A DNA stretch of 64,000 bases. Source: Shewanella sp. VB17. Its GTDB lineage: Bacteria; Pseudomonadota; Gammaproteobacteria; Enterobacterales; Shewanellaceae. Shown here piece after piece: positions 35,193-44,343 of this stretch. The notes beneath the pieces are model-generated. The model had not been told where the DNA came from. It did no database searches and was given only the letters and a program-made list of their open reading frames with translations. The stretch is from positions 372,001 to 436,000 of the forward strand of contig NZ_JABRVS010000001.1 in the NCBI RefSeq assembly GCF_013248905.1, in the 5' to 3' direction. The translations under genes and the position numbers were made by a program. The first letter of the stretch is position 1, and each line of letters begins with the position of its first letter.

Positions 35193-36734
35193 ATGTCGGA
35201 TAGAACACCTCTTATTCATCGCAACCCGTCTACCGCACAGCTTGTCGAAATCGCATTATTACGCCAAGAAGGTGAGTTGACAGCTAACGGTGCATTCGTT
35301 GCTAAAACAGGCGAACGTACTGGCCGTTCACCTAATGATCGGTTTATTGTTAAAGAACCAAGCTCTGAAGCTGATATTGACTGGGGTTCAGTTAATAAAC
35401 CTTTTACAGCTGATGGATTTACTGCGCTATGGAACCGAGTTGAAGCGTACCTTGGCGACAAAGAATTGTTTGTTTCTGAATTAGAAGTCGGCGCGGATCC
35501 AGCACATTATCAACCTATACGTGTCACCACAGAGACGGCATGGCACCAGTTATTTGCTCGTAATTTATTTATCGTGCCAGAAGCGTTTAATGCCGCCGAT
35601 AAACCTGTTTGGCAAATTATCAATGCACCTGGTTTTGAGTGTATACCAGAGCGTGATGGCACTTATTCAGATGCAACAGTGATCCTTAATTTTGCCGAGC
35701 GTAAAGTCCTGCTTGCAGGGCTTAAGTATGCCGGTGAGATGAAAAAATCTATGTTCTCGGTACAAAATTTCCTCCTACCCGCCAAAGGCGTACTGCCTAT
35801 GCACTGCTCAGCTAACGTAGGGGCTGACGGAGATACAACTCTATTCTTTGGTCTCTCAGGCACAGGCAAGACGACCTTGTCAGCTGATCCTAAGCGTTTT
35901 TTAATCGGTGATGATGAACATGGATGGGCACCCGGTGGAGTGTTTAATATTGAAGGTGGCTGCTACGCTAAGTGTATCGACCTGAGTCAAAAAAATGAAC
36001 CTGTGATCTGGAACGCAATACGTTTCGGTACTGTGCTTGAGAACGTGGTTATAGATCAAAATAGAATTCCTGATTACACCAACTCAAGGTTGACCGAAAA
36101 TAGTCGCGCTGCTTACCCACTTGAGCATATCGAATTGCGTAAAGAAGAAAACTGCGGCGCTGAGCCACACTCTGTGGTCTTTCTAACTTGCGATGTATCT
36201 GGTGTCTTGCCTCCGGTGTCAATTTTGACCAAAGAGCAAGCCGCATACCACTTTTTATCTGGCTACACAGCTAAAGTAGGGTCGACAGAGATGGGTTCAA
36301 GTTCAGCGATTCAATCAACATTTTCGACCTGTTTCGGTGCTCCATTTTTTCCTCGACCAGCGGGGGTTTATGCCGAATTACTGATGAAGCGTATTGAGTC
36401 TTTCGGCAGTCAGGTTTATTTAGTTAACACAGGTTGGACAGGTGGCCCACACGGTATCGGGAAGCGTTTCGATATTCCAACGACTCGTGCGATTATTGAT
36501 GCCATTGTCAACGGTGAACTAAAAGGTGTTGAAACAGAGTACCTTGAAAAGCTCAACTTACACGTTCCAGTTGCCGTTTCGGGGGTTGACACTCAATTAC
36601 TAAATCCAGTCAATACTTGGACAGATAAAGCCCAATACGCGAGCTATGCGCAACAATTGGCTGAGAGTTTTACGGCTAATTTCGATAAATATCAAGTCCC
36701 AGACTCAATCAAAGATGCGGGACCCAACGCGTAA
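35193..36734 (+). CDS. pckA: ATP-dependent phosphoenolpyruvate carboxykinase
   Basis: ATG 35193 has GGAGA about 9 bases upstream and gives 513 residues, the family norm; an ATG five codons earlier is less likely. The P-loop GLSGTGKTTLS, the kinase-2 motif IGDDEHGW, and CIPERDGTYSD, NTGWTGGPHGIGKRF and RSPNDRF are all present. It converts oxaloacetate and ATP to phosphoenolpyruvate, the first step of gluconeogenesis, important for organisms growing on organic acids. It is a single-gene unit with its own terminator. Confidence 0.97.
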   Translation: MSDRTPLIHRNPSTAQLVEIALLRQEGELTANGAFVAKTGERTGRSPNDRFIVKEPSSEADIDWGSVNKPFTADGFTALWNRVEAYLGDKELFVSELEVGADPAHYQPIRVTTETAWHQLFARNLFIVPEAFNAADKPVWQIINAPGFECIPERDGTYSDATVILNFAERKVLLAGLKYAGEMKKSMFSVQNFLLPAKGVLPMHCSANVGADGDTTLFFGLSGTGKTTLSADPKRFLIGDDEHGWAPGGVFNIEGGCYAKCIDLSQKNEPVIWNAIRFGTVLENVVIDQNRIPDYTNSRLTENSRAAYPLEHIELRKEENCGAEPHSVVFLTCDVSGVLPPVSILTKEQAAYHFLSGYTAKVGSTEMGSSSAIQSTFSTCFGAPFFPRPAGVYAELLMKRIESFGSQVYLVNTGWTGGPHGIGKRFDIPTTRAIIDAIVNGELKGVETEYLEKLNLHVPVAVSGVDTQLLNPVNTWTDKAQYASYAQQLAESFTANFDKYQVPDSIKDAGPNA

Positions 36735-36759
36735 ATTGTAGTCAGCTTAACTGATTAAT

Positions 36760-36792
36760 CCTGATTTAATTTATCGTTAAATCAGGTTTTTT
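36760..36792 (+). terminator. Intrinsic terminator after pckA
   Basis: CCTGATTTAA (36760-36769) pairs with TTAAATCAGG (36777-36786) over a 7-base loop and is followed directly by six T residues. Confidence 0.88.
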
Positions 36793-36941
36793 ACATTGAT
36801 GTCGATGTTAAGTTGCATTGGAATGCTAAAGAATAAAGCAGCGGATCTAGGGCAAGGTTTGTTGACCCTTTCTACTGCGTTGTCACTTGTTTGTGTAGCA
36901 TCACTAAACTACCCAGCTTCTGCCTTGTATAAAAGATCAAC

Positions 36942-37586
36942 TTAAGGGACTATTTGCCAGCTTTGCTCTGTTGGGATGCTTTGGCCTGACATCGTTTGGA
37001 TGATATTGTTGGCGGCTTGCTGCTTTAAGGCCGGAAAATGCTCGCTAACATAGTGATTATGATGAGACTCACTTTGCCAATAACTGGTGACCAGATAATG
37101 ATCCACTTCATCATTAAACCGCCATAGCTCTCCACCTAACATCCCCTCCACTTGTTGCATACCCGGATTCCAGAGCGTGTCTTGCTCTAGGATAAATTGA
37201 TCAACCTTATCAGCAGCGATATAACAATCTGCAATTCGAATAAAACCAGCATCAACTTGTGTACTTGCTGCTTTCTCAGGTATAGGCGCAACAGATACTG
37301 GGATCTGCATCACTTGCTGTAAATAAGACACGGATATTGCAGTATAAGTCCCCACTTGACGGGTTTTGTCAGCAATAGGATCATGAGCTGACGCCATGAA
37401 ATTTTTTACACTTTCCATATCCGCCCAACGAGCCAAGATGATCGCTTTGCCTGTTGCTTGCTCCCAGCCACCGTGTTGGGAGATAAAACCATGACTAAGT
37501 GCCGTCTCTTGCCAACGCCTCTGCCCTTGGGAAAAAGCATCTTGTTGACCTACTGGCACTGTACATCGTATGTATTTAGCAATCAT
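36942..37586 (-). CDS. Two-domain antibiotic-biosynthesis-monooxygenase-like (ABM fold) protein
   Basis: The 214-residue cytosolic protein contains two ferredoxin-like ABM-type halves. The first is about residues 1-95 (IARYIRCTV-like start, GGWEQATGKAIILARWADMES, resembling YdbC/DUF4937 proteins). The second is about 113-205 (FIRIADCYIAADKVDQFI and GMLGGELWRFNDEVDHYLVTSYWQSES). ABM proteins include quinol and heme monooxygenases as well as proteins of unknown role. No specific catalytic residue was identified. It sits between pckA and the flagellar genes and belongs to neither. Confidence 0.7.
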   Translation of the reverse strand: MIAKYIRCTVPVGQQDAFSQGQRRWQETALSHGFISQHGGWEQATGKAIILARWADMESVKNFMASAHDPIADKTRQVGTYTAISVSYLQQVMQIPVSVAPIPEKAASTQVDAGFIRIADCYIAADKVDQFILEQDTLWNPGMQQVEGMLGGELWRFNDEVDHYLVTSYWQSESHHNHYVSEHFPALKQQAANNIIQTMSGQSIPTEQSWQIVP

Positions 37587-37648
37587 TGGTTATCCTTCAC
37601 CCTAATATTCTAGTTTGTTTGCTAATCTATATCATCGTATGAGTAACG

Positions 37649-37670
37649 TATATACCCAAGCCACTTCGCC
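37649..37670. repeat. Copy of a dispersed intergenic repeat (ATACCCAAGCCACTTC)
   Basis: The 16-base string ATACCCAAGCCACTTC here is repeated exactly at 58647-58662. Strings of this kind are familiar from Shewanella and Vibrio intergenic repeats, but only the two exact copies in this window are shown here. Confidence 0.5.
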
Positions 37671-37712
37671 AACAATATAAAAAATAAAAATATCGCCTTT
37701 ATTCGGCGGCTC

Positions 37713-38159
37713 TCAACTGGGTATGTGCATACCGTAATCAATGTTGACCTCTTTATGTCGATTTAATAATCCAGAGATCACGGTTTGCTGATCCACGAGC
37801 AAATTACCATTGTCATCATTAACGGCTTGGCTTTCTTTGACTAATAACAGCAGGCTATGCCACAGTGTTTCCATTTGTTTTGCGAGTTGAGTGGGCAATT
37901 TAGTGATCAGCAGCTCTATACCATGAGCATCTCCAGCAAAACCTAAACTCATCAATTCTTGGCTGCGTTTATCAGCTCGTGCTTGCAGTTGTCTACATAC
38001 ACTACTTTGATGGCTATTATGTCGTTCAAGGCCCGAATTGTCTCGGCGCTGCATTAATTCTCGTTGACGCAGGATCAAAATCTTCAGTTGTTTATAGTCT
38101 TCGATATCCTGATGGATCCCACGAATGATGTCCTGCACTATCTTTCTTTTACTGGTCAT
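37713..38159 (-). CDS. flgN: Lateral flagellar chaperone FlgN
   Basis: From ATG 38159 (GGAAAGAG just upstream) the product is 148 residues and nearly all helical, with QDIIRGIHQDIEDYKQLKILILRQRELMQRRDNSGLERHNSHQSSVC. That pattern fits FlgN, the export chaperone for the hook-associated proteins FlgK and FlgL. The upstream part of the frame overlaps flgM and is not protein-like. The gene is last in the minus-strand flgA-flgM-flgN unit and overlaps flgM by 11 bases. It is called from size, helix pattern and order. Confidence 0.78.
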   Translation of the reverse strand: MTSKRKIVQDIIRGIHQDIEDYKQLKILILRQRELMQRRDNSGLERHNSHQSSVCRQLQARADKRSQELMSLGFAGDAHGIELLITKLPTQLAKQMETLWHSLLLLVKESQAVNDDNGNLLVDQQTVISGLLNRHKEVNIDYGMHIPS

Positions 38160-38445
38160 CGCTCTTTCCATGCTGCGACAACATAGCCTCTGCAATAGCA
38201 TCGATGTCCAGTGTAAATGTTCCCCCACGTAAAGACTGACGGATCTCAAGCATCTTAGTTTGATCCATATCATCCATCTGCTGTAACGCTTGCTGTGAAC
38301 TTGCCAGCATTTTCCAATCATCACTTACAGACTTGTGGGCAAGTTGAAGCTTGGGAGCTGTTTCTGTGGGTTTTGGCGAGGTAACGGGCTCTTTCTTAGT
38401 GCTGATATCAGCACTTATTGCCCCATTAATTTTTTGAATTTCCAT
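38149..38445 (-). CDS. flgM: Anti-sigma-28 factor FlgM (lateral)
   Basis: The 98-residue protein has a disordered N-terminus (MEIQKINGAISADISTKKEP) and a helical C-terminal half with QQALQQMDDMDQTKMLEIRQSLRGGTFTLDIDAIAEAMLSQ. The ending LRxGxFxLDxxxIAxAML is the FlgM signature. FlgM holds the flagellar sigma factor inactive until export on hook completion. The matching sigma gene lies 17 kb away in the same locus (55168-55893). Confidence 0.9.
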   Translation of the reverse strand: MEIQKINGAISADISTKKEPVTSPKPTETAPKLQLAHKSVSDDWKMLASSQQALQQMDDMDQTKMLEIRQSLRGGTFTLDIDAIAEAMLSQHGKSDDQ

Positions 38446-38473
38446 CAGGTAAGTTACCTTGTTAATGACCGTT

Positions 38474-38492
38474 AGTGTCTAAAAGCGACACT
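38474..38492. repeat. Inverted repeat AGTGTC / GACACT in the flgA-flgM spacer
   Basis: AGTGTC (38474-38479) and GACACT (38487-38492) form a 6-bp palindrome with a 7-base centre. On the plus strand a T run follows, so it might block antisense transcription; alternatively it is an operator for flgMN. Neither is shown. Confidence 0.3.
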
Positions 38493-38522
38493 TTTTATAC
38501 AAAACTTAAATATTATTCGGCA

Positions 38523-39269
38523 TTAAAATCGCGTTGCAACCCTGCCTTTTCCTGTGGGGTAGGCGGTAATAATCTTACCTGAGCTTAAGTTTTTAACCCT
38601 AATCGCTTGTCCTTCACCTCCAGAGTCTAATGCCTCTCCTGTCATATTGGCATAAAAGCCCTGACTGCGGGCCTCGATAATCACCTTGTCGCCTAAGTTT
38701 ACCCATAGAGGTAAGCTCAAATGATTCAGTTCGATGGCCCTATGTCGGCGGATTTTCCGTGTCACCTGTCGACCAACAATATCCTCTATACGGGTCATTA
38801 GATCTCGATCTGAAGCGCCTAACTTTAGCGCCTTCCATTCAATATCTTGCGCCGCCACAAACTCGCCACGTTTTAAGGCTCGATTCATAACTGGAAGTCG
38901 TGCCGTCACCTTCACTTTGGCTCTCACAAACATCGACCAGCCCTGTGTATCACAGCTAACTTTTCGCTGTAGATTGCCAAATACTCGCTTTGACCCTGTA
39001 TCTATCTGTAAAGGTTTATCACAAGGTTCAAGGTTATCTGCCCCTGAAGGGACTTGAATCTTAATTTTTTGTTGCAAGGATTTAATCCCGACTTGCTTCT
39101 GCCATTGGGTGACATCATTGCTTAACACTTTATGGAGTTCAGCCTCTAATTGCTGCCGAGTTGTCAATGTGCCCTTAGCAGCCAAATCAAGCGGAAGTAA
39201 ACAGGTAACAAGCAGCAAAAAGTAGGAAACACCAGTTCCTCCTTTGCTTAAAAATCCATAGCAAAACAT
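38523..39269 (-). CDS. flgA: Flagellar P-ring assembly chaperone FlgA (lateral)
   Basis: The 248-residue protein has an N-terminal signal region (YFLLLVTCLLPLDLAAKG) and a C-terminal SAF-type domain, RALKRGEFVAAQDIEWKALK, followed by GRQVTRKIRRHRAIELNHL and GDKVIIEARSQGFYANMTGEALDSGGEGQAIRVKN, characteristic of FlgA. It acts in the periplasm to help FlgI form the P ring. The start has GAGGT 7 bases upstream. It diverges from flgB across 86 bases that contain a sigma-54 promoter for flgB. Confidence 0.92.
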   Translation of the reverse strand: MFCYGFLSKGGTGVSYFLLLVTCLLPLDLAAKGTLTTRQQLEAELHKVLSNDVTQWQKQVGIKSLQQKIKIQVPSGADNLEPCDKPLQIDTGSKRVFGNLQRKVSCDTQGWSMFVRAKVKVTARLPVMNRALKRGEFVAAQDIEWKALKLGASDRDLMTRIEDIVGRQVTRKIRRHRAIELNHLSLPLWVNLGDKVIIEARSQGFYANMTGEALDSGGEGQAIRVKNLSSGKIITAYPTGKGRVATRF

Positions 39270-39292
39270 TGGTATACCTCAAAATTAACTAT

Positions 39293-39308
39293 TGGCATGT
39301 TATTTGTA
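39293..39308 (+). promoter_or_regulatory. Sigma-54 promoter for the lateral flgB operon
   Basis: TGGCATG-N4-TTGTA matches the sigma-54 consensus TGGCACG-N4-TTGCW, with GG at 39294-39295 and the -12 element at 39304-39308 in correct spacing. Transcription would start near 39319, 37 bases before the flgB ATG. The same TTGGCATG element precedes fliD. Confidence 0.65.
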
Positions 39309-39355
39309 ACACACAAGGAACGAACAAGATGAAACACACATTATTAGGAGTCGCT

Positions 39356-39706
39356 ATGGCTATTAATCTCGATAAGGCACTGGGTAGTCATGCCCAACTG
39401 CTCGATTTTAGAGTCGAACGAACCAAGATTCTAGCAGGTAACTTGGCCAATGCCGAGACCCCAGGTTATAAGGCTAAAGATCTTAATTTTCAAGCGTTAA
39501 TAACAAGCATCAATGCAGGAATGCCAGCCAGTAGTCAATACCAAGCTGGCTATCGCGTACCTTACCAAACCTCAGCCGATGAAAATACCGTTGAACTTGG
39601 AAAAGAGCAGGCGAGATATTCACAAAATGCCATGGACTATCAAACCAGTCTCACTTTTCTCAATATGAAAATAGCAGGATTAAAATCGGCTATCGAAGGT
39701 CGATAG
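39356..39706 (+). CDS. flgB: Lateral flagellar proximal rod protein FlgB
   Basis: ATG 39356 with AGGAG 7 bases upstream gives 116 residues; a longer in-frame version has no flagellar pattern. The N-terminus MAINLDKALGSHAQLLDFRVERTKILAGNLANAETPGYKAKD contains the rod signature NLANAETPGYKA. FlgB forms the proximal rod next to the MS ring. It is the first gene of a ten-gene rod, hook and ring operon. The short length is typical of lateral FlgB proteins. Confidence 0.93.
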   Translation: MAINLDKALGSHAQLLDFRVERTKILAGNLANAETPGYKAKDLNFQALITSINAGMPASSQYQAGYRVPYQTSADENTVELGKEQARYSQNAMDYQTSLTFLNMKIAGLKSAIEGR

Positions 39707-39731
39707 GCATATTTAAGCTAAGGAATTTACG

Positions 39732-40151
39732 ATGTCATTTGGAGAGATTTATTCAATCGCAGGTGCGGGCATGCAGGCTCAAACGATTCGCCTCAATACG
39801 GTAGCCAGTAACTTGGCCAACGCAGGGGCGGCTGCAGCAACACAAGATACGGCCTACAGAGCATTAAAACCCGTATTCTCAACTATTTATAGCCAAACCC
39901 AAGAGGGTAAAGTTTCGGGAGCTCAAGTAGAAGTCTCGGCCATAGTGGAAAGCGATGCACCATTGGATATGCGCTACGAACCTGATCATCCCTTTGCAAA
40001 TGATCAAGGCTATGTTGCCTACTCAAACGTCAATACTGTTGAAGAAATGGCAGACATGATGGCCGCCAGTCGTTTGTTTGAAACCAATGTAGAAATTATG
40101 AATCAGGCTCGTTCTATGCAGCAAGGCCTACTGCAACTAGGAAATAAATAG
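39732..40151 (+). CDS. flgC: Lateral flagellar proximal rod protein FlgC
   Basis: The 139-residue protein has AGAGMQAQTIRLNTVASNLANAGAAA near the N-terminus and NVNTVEEMADMMAASRLFETNVEIMNQARSM at the C-terminus, both FlgC signatures of the rod family. It is secreted through the flagellar apparatus without a signal peptide. It lies 25 bases after flgB and one base before flgD. Confidence 0.94.
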   Translation: MSFGEIYSIAGAGMQAQTIRLNTVASNLANAGAAAATQDTAYRALKPVFSTIYSQTQEGKVSGAQVEVSAIVESDAPLDMRYEPDHPFANDQGYVAYSNVNTVEEMADMMAASRLFETNVEIMNQARSMQQGLLQLGNK

Positions 40152-40152
40152 C

Positions 40153-40827
40153 ATGAAGATAGACAGCACAGCCACGAACAATAAAAGCGATAGCACGGCC
40201 AGTAATGTGGTTAATGCGCCAGGTAATGATGCGGCATCGATCAAAAATGAATTTATGACACTGATGATTGCGCAAATTCAGAACCAAGATCCCACGAACC
40301 CAATAGACAGTACAGAATATGTGACTCAGTTAGCTCAATTTTCTCAGGTGGAAAGCCTAGAGAAGATGCGCCTAAGTCAATCAACTCAGACTACGGTTAT
40401 GGAAAACATGGGCATAGTGCAATCAGCACAGCTCATCGGTAAAAATGCCATGATCCCTGCCTCCGAGCTGACCATAGAGACTGACTCAGAAGTTATCGAG
40501 GGCAAAGCCTATTTAACCAATGCTGTTGAAGATCTCAGTATCGATATCATCAATCAACAAAATGAAGTGGTTAAAACACTCAAATTAGGACCGCAAAAGC
40601 AAGGTGATACCACTTTTAGTATTAATCCTCAAGCATTAGGACTGGCTCCAGGTCAATACAAAATTGAAGCCAAAAGCACGTTAGGTGAAGAAGTCCTCAC
40701 CGCAGACACTTTTATTCAGGCCCCAATAGAAAAAATTCACTTTATCAGTGCATCAGGAATGATGATGGCTGAGCTGGGTAATGGACTGGGCACTATTTCA
40801 GTGCTTGAAATCTCAGAAGTTTCTTAA
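40153..40827 (+). CDS. flgD: Lateral hook-assembly scaffold FlgD
   Basis: The 224-residue protein has the FlgD core: IKNEFMTLMIAQIQNQDPTNPIDSTEYVTQLAQFSQVESLEKM, followed by beta domains. FlgD caps the growing hook and is later discarded. The segment NQDPTNPxDSxExxxQLAQFS is diagnostic. The start is one base after the flgC stop. Confidence 0.94.
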   Translation: MKIDSTATNNKSDSTASNVVNAPGNDAASIKNEFMTLMIAQIQNQDPTNPIDSTEYVTQLAQFSQVESLEKMRLSQSTQTTVMENMGIVQSAQLIGKNAMIPASELTIETDSEVIEGKAYLTNAVEDLSIDIINQQNEVVKTLKLGPQKQGDTTFSINPQALGLAPGQYKIEAKSTLGEEVLTADTFIQAPIEKIHFISASGMMMAELGNGLGTISVLEISEVS

Positions 40828-40856
40828 CCTACTCATCGTTAACAAGGATTATCTCA

Positions 40857-42065
40857 ATGTCTTTTAATATTGCCCTAACTGGGCTACAAGCGACAACGCA
40901 AGACCTTAACACTATCAGTAACAATATTGCTAACTCCTCTACCGTAGGCTACCGTGGTGGGCGCAGTGAATTTTCCGCTATCTATAATGGCGGTCAAGCT
41001 GGCGGTGTCAATGTCATGTCAACCAGTCAGAATTTCTCTATGGAAGGAAGTTTAAACCGTACAGGCCGAGAGTTAGACATGGGTATTCAAGGTGATGGCT
41101 TCTTCGTGCTTAACAGTCAAGATGGCAGCACGCTTTACTCAAGAGCGGGTATGTTTAATCAAGATGCAAATGGTTTTATCACCGACCCTACAGGCAATCA
41201 TTTACAAGGCTATCCTGCGGGTGCTGCGGGACAACTGCAAAAAGGTAATGTGACCGATTTAAAAGTTCAATCTGCCGCACTTACTGCTAAAGCGACTTCA
41301 AGTATTGGTCTGGTGTCTAACTTAAATTCAGAGGTCGATGCGATAGATCAAGTCAAGGTGCCATTTGATGCCAATGATGCGTCGAGTTATCACACATCAA
41401 ACACAGCTGTAGCCTATGACTCATTAGGTAAAGAGCACGCTTTAAATCAATACTACGTTAAAACAGATACTGCCACTTGGTCGGTTCACTACACCATGGA
41501 CGGTGAAGATGTCACCCCAGCAACAGGCCAGGAAATGAAGTTCGATGCTAACGGTCAACTTATTAGCGGTGACAAACTGACACTGGACATCGCAAAGCAA
41601 GACATTCTTGATGGAGCCTCGGCGTTGAAAATAGCCGTTAATTACCAACACAGCACCCAAACTGCTGGTGATTTCAGTAAATCAAGTATCAGTCAAAACG
41701 GTTATTCTTCTGGAGAGCTTAACGGCATACGGCTTGACGATAATGGCAATGTTTATGGTACCTACACCAATGGCCAGGAACAGCTTCAAGGGCAAGTGGT
41801 ATTAGCCGACTTCAATAATCCTAATGGTCTCACACCCACCAGTAATAACGCTTGGACAGCGACCAATGCTGCAGGGCAACCCATTATAGGCTCACCTAAA
41901 ACAGGGACACTTGGTTCAATTGTAGGTGGTTCTCTGGAAGGTTCGAACGTGGACACAACACAAGAAATGGTCAGCTTAATGACAGCCCAGCGTAACTATC
42001 AATCTAACGCGAAAGTACTCGATGCCAATTCAACCATGTATCAAGCTTTACTTAACACCATTTAA
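40857..42065 (+). CDS. flgE: Lateral flagellar hook protein FlgE
   Basis: The 402-residue protein has SFNIALTGLQATTQDLNTISNNIANSSTVGYRGGRSEFSA at the N-terminus and VDTTQEMVSLMTAQRNYQSNAKVLDANSTM at the C-terminus, the paired helices of the hook core. The central ~250 residues are the variable surface domains. It polymerises into the hook. Length is ordinary for FlgE. Confidence 0.94.
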   Translation: MSFNIALTGLQATTQDLNTISNNIANSSTVGYRGGRSEFSAIYNGGQAGGVNVMSTSQNFSMEGSLNRTGRELDMGIQGDGFFVLNSQDGSTLYSRAGMFNQDANGFITDPTGNHLQGYPAGAAGQLQKGNVTDLKVQSAALTAKATSSIGLVSNLNSEVDAIDQVKVPFDANDASSYHTSNTAVAYDSLGKEHALNQYYVKTDTATWSVHYTMDGEDVTPATGQEMKFDANGQLISGDKLTLDIAKQDILDGASALKIAVNYQHSTQTAGDFSKSSISQNGYSSGELNGIRLDDNGNVYGTYTNGQEQLQGQVVLADFNNPNGLTPTSNNAWTATNAAGQPIIGSPKTGTLGSIVGGSLEGSNVDTTQEMVSLMTAQRNYQSNAKVLDANSTMYQALLNTI

Positions 42066-42076
42066 GGACGCTGAAC

Positions 42077-42811
42077 ATGGATAGAATGTTATACATTGCG
42101 GTTTCTGGCGCGACTCGGGTGATGGAATCTCAGTCTATCAGGGCAAATAACTTGGCCAATGCTGATACGACTGGATTTAAAGCTGATTTGGAGCGGGTTA
42201 ACTCCACTAGGCTTCCCACCATAGGTGCTAGCCTGCAGACGCGCGTCATGGCACAGACTGAAGGCAGCGGTTTTAGCTTGCAAGCTGGTACGCTCAATCC
42301 TACAGGCCGTAAATTAGATTTGGCTATTCGCGATCAAGGCTTGTTTACCGTACAAAGCAATCTCGGAGAAGCCTATACCCGATCGGGCACCATGGTACCC
42401 GATCTCAATGGGCAGCTGACCATAGATGGTCGTCCAGTGGTCGGTGTCAATGGTCCTATTGTTCTTGGTGAATATCGAGATTTATTTATTGGTAATGATG
42501 GCCGAGTCAGCGTGCTTGCCGGCGAAGGTGGCATTATCGAAGAAGTGGGCCAGCTAAAACTGGTTAATCCTGAATTTAGCAGTATGGAAAAAGGCGTAGA
42601 TGGACTTTTTCGTCGTCGCGATGGCGAGCCGCTACAGCCCAGTAATCAGGTTAACGTCGACAGTGGTTTTCTTGAGTCCAGCAATGTTACCGCCGTCAGT
42701 GAATTAATTGCCTCTATGGATTTAAGCCGTCAATTTGAGGTGCAAGTGAAATTGATGAAGAGCGCTGAAAAATTAGCCGAGGCCGGTAATCGTTTACTGA
42801 GAAATGCGTAA
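42077..42811 (+). CDS. flgF: Lateral flagellar rod protein FlgF
   Basis: The 244-residue protein has MDRMLYIAVSGATRVMESQSIRANNLANADTTGFKADLERV at the N-terminus and SSNVTAVSELIASMDLSRQFEVQVKLMKSAE at the C-terminus. Both fit FlgF, with the FlgF-specific ADTTGFKAD. It forms part of the proximal rod. It lies 11 bases downstream of flgE. Confidence 0.94.
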   Translation: MDRMLYIAVSGATRVMESQSIRANNLANADTTGFKADLERVNSTRLPTIGASLQTRVMAQTEGSGFSLQAGTLNPTGRKLDLAIRDQGLFTVQSNLGEAYTRSGTMVPDLNGQLTIDGRPVVGVNGPIVLGEYRDLFIGNDGRVSVLAGEGGIIEEVGQLKLVNPEFSSMEKGVDGLFRRRDGEPLQPSNQVNVDSGFLESSNVTAVSELIASMDLSRQFEVQVKLMKSAEKLAEAGNRLLRNA

Positions 42812-42871
42812 GTAAACGAGCTAAATGAGTCTCGGCGAAGCTGAGTCATTAACAGATATGAGGAATACAGT

Positions 42872-43657
42872 ATGCAATCAGCGTTATGGGTAAGTAAAAC
42901 AGGCCTAACAGCTCAAGATATCAAAATGACCACAATAGCCAACAATTTGGCTAACGTAAATACGACCGGATTTAAACGTGATCGTGTTTCTTTTAATGAC
43001 CTTTTTTACCAAACGCAACGTCAGCCCGGCGGTCAAGTTGATGAACTTAATACGCTTCCTTCAGGCTTGCAGCTTGGCACGGGAACGCGGATTGTAGGCA
43101 CGCAAAAAATCTTCACCGAAGGCGATATGTTGACGACAAATCAACAACTGGATCTCGCCATTGAAGGTCAAGGTTTCTTTCAAATAGAAGAAGCAAATGG
43201 TGAATTAGGTTATACCCGTGATGGTCAGTTCTTTCGCAACAGCGACGGGATCATGGTTACTTCTCAAGGGCTACCTTTAGTGCCTAATATTGAGGTCCCT
43301 GAAGAATCCCTCAATATCACCATCGCCAGCGACGGTATCGTTACCGCTCAGATATCCGGGCAGGCAGAAGCACAAGAGCTAGGGCAAATTACCTTAGTTA
43401 ACTTCACCAACCCCACGGGACTGGAAGCCAGAGGTGATAACCTCTATCGCGCAACTGGGGCATCAGGGGCAGCCATCGAAGGCGTGCCCGGTGATCAATC
43501 TATAGGCCAATTGCGCCAAGGTGCATTAGAGGGTGCTAACGTCAATGTGGTCGAGGAAATGGTCGAAATGATCTCTACTCAACGTGCTTATGAGATGAAC
43601 GCTAAAGTTGTGTCAGCATCCGATGACATGCTTAAATTCCTCAATCAGTCCCTATGA
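42872..43657 (+). CDS. flgG: Lateral flagellar distal rod protein FlgG
   Basis: The 261-residue protein has MQSALWVSKTGLTAQDIKMTTIANNLANVNTTGFKRDRVSFNDLFYQTQRQPG at the N-terminus. It ends with EGANVNVVEEMVEMISTQRAYEMNAKVVSASDDMLKFLNQSL. The NNLANVNTTGFKRxRxxFxDLxYQ signature is specific to FlgG, the distal rod. It is well conserved and full length. Confidence 0.96.
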   Translation: MQSALWVSKTGLTAQDIKMTTIANNLANVNTTGFKRDRVSFNDLFYQTQRQPGGQVDELNTLPSGLQLGTGTRIVGTQKIFTEGDMLTTNQQLDLAIEGQGFFQIEEANGELGYTRDGQFFRNSDGIMVTSQGLPLVPNIEVPEESLNITIASDGIVTAQISGQAEAQELGQITLVNFTNPTGLEARGDNLYRATGASGAAIEGVPGDQSIGQLRQGALEGANVNVVEEMVEMISTQRAYEMNAKVVSASDDMLKFLNQSL

Positions 43658-43680
43658 TAACTCAGTACTAAAGGATCATC

Positions 43681-44343
43681 ATGCGCCATTTATGGATAGC
43701 AATCTTACTTTTGTTGTCGGGATGTATTGCCCACTTCCCCGACGCAGAAACTAAGCCGGGTCAACCTGAATGGGCGCCACCTGAAATAGATTACAGTTTA
43801 CCCGATGCAGAAAATGGCAGCGCCTATCGCCAAGGTTACATGCTCACTTTGTTTAAAGATAAGCGTGCCTTTCGCGAAGGCGATATTCTGACAGTGGCAC
43901 TGGATGAAAAGACCTACTCGAGTAAACGAGCCGATACCAAGGCCAATAAAGCACAAGATATTTCCATTGGCGCATCAGCTGCTATAGGTGATAGCAGTCA
44001 TACTGGTAATGGTGAGGGCAGTTTAAATCGGGGTTTTAAAGGCTCAGGATCGAGTACCCAGCAAAACCAACTCTCGGGTTCAATTACCGTGACCGTCGCC
44101 AAGGTGTTGCCAAACGGTACGTTATTGATCCGAGGTGAAAAGTGGCTGCGGCTCAATCAAGGCGATGAATATTTACGTTTATTGGGGTTAATTCGTACCG
44201 ATGACATAGGTAACGATAACACCATTTCATCTCAAAGAATTGCTGATGCGAGGATCATTTACGGCGGTCAAGGTGCCATTGCTGACAGCAATGCCATGGG
44301 CTGGGCATCACGTTATTTTAGTAGCCCTTGGTTCCCGTTATGA
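43681..44343 (+). CDS. flgH: Lateral flagellar L-ring lipoprotein FlgH
   Basis: The 220-residue protein has a lipobox LLSGC with the lipidated Cys at residue 15. The body contains FREGDILTVALDEKTYSSKRADTKANK, GSITVTVAKVLPNGTLLIRGEKWLRLNQGDEYLRLLGLIRTDDI and ADARIIYGGQG, all FlgH features. It forms the outer-membrane L ring. The stop overlaps a short 28-codon frame leading to flgI. Confidence 0.95.
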   Translation: MRHLWIAILLLLSGCIAHFPDAETKPGQPEWAPPEIDYSLPDAENGSAYRQGYMLTLFKDKRAFREGDILTVALDEKTYSSKRADTKANKAQDISIGASAAIGDSSHTGNGEGSLNRGFKGSGSSTQQNQLSGSITVTVAKVLPNGTLLIRGEKWLRLNQGDEYLRLLGLIRTDDIGNDNTISSQRIADARIIYGGQGAIADSNAMGWASRYFSSPWFPL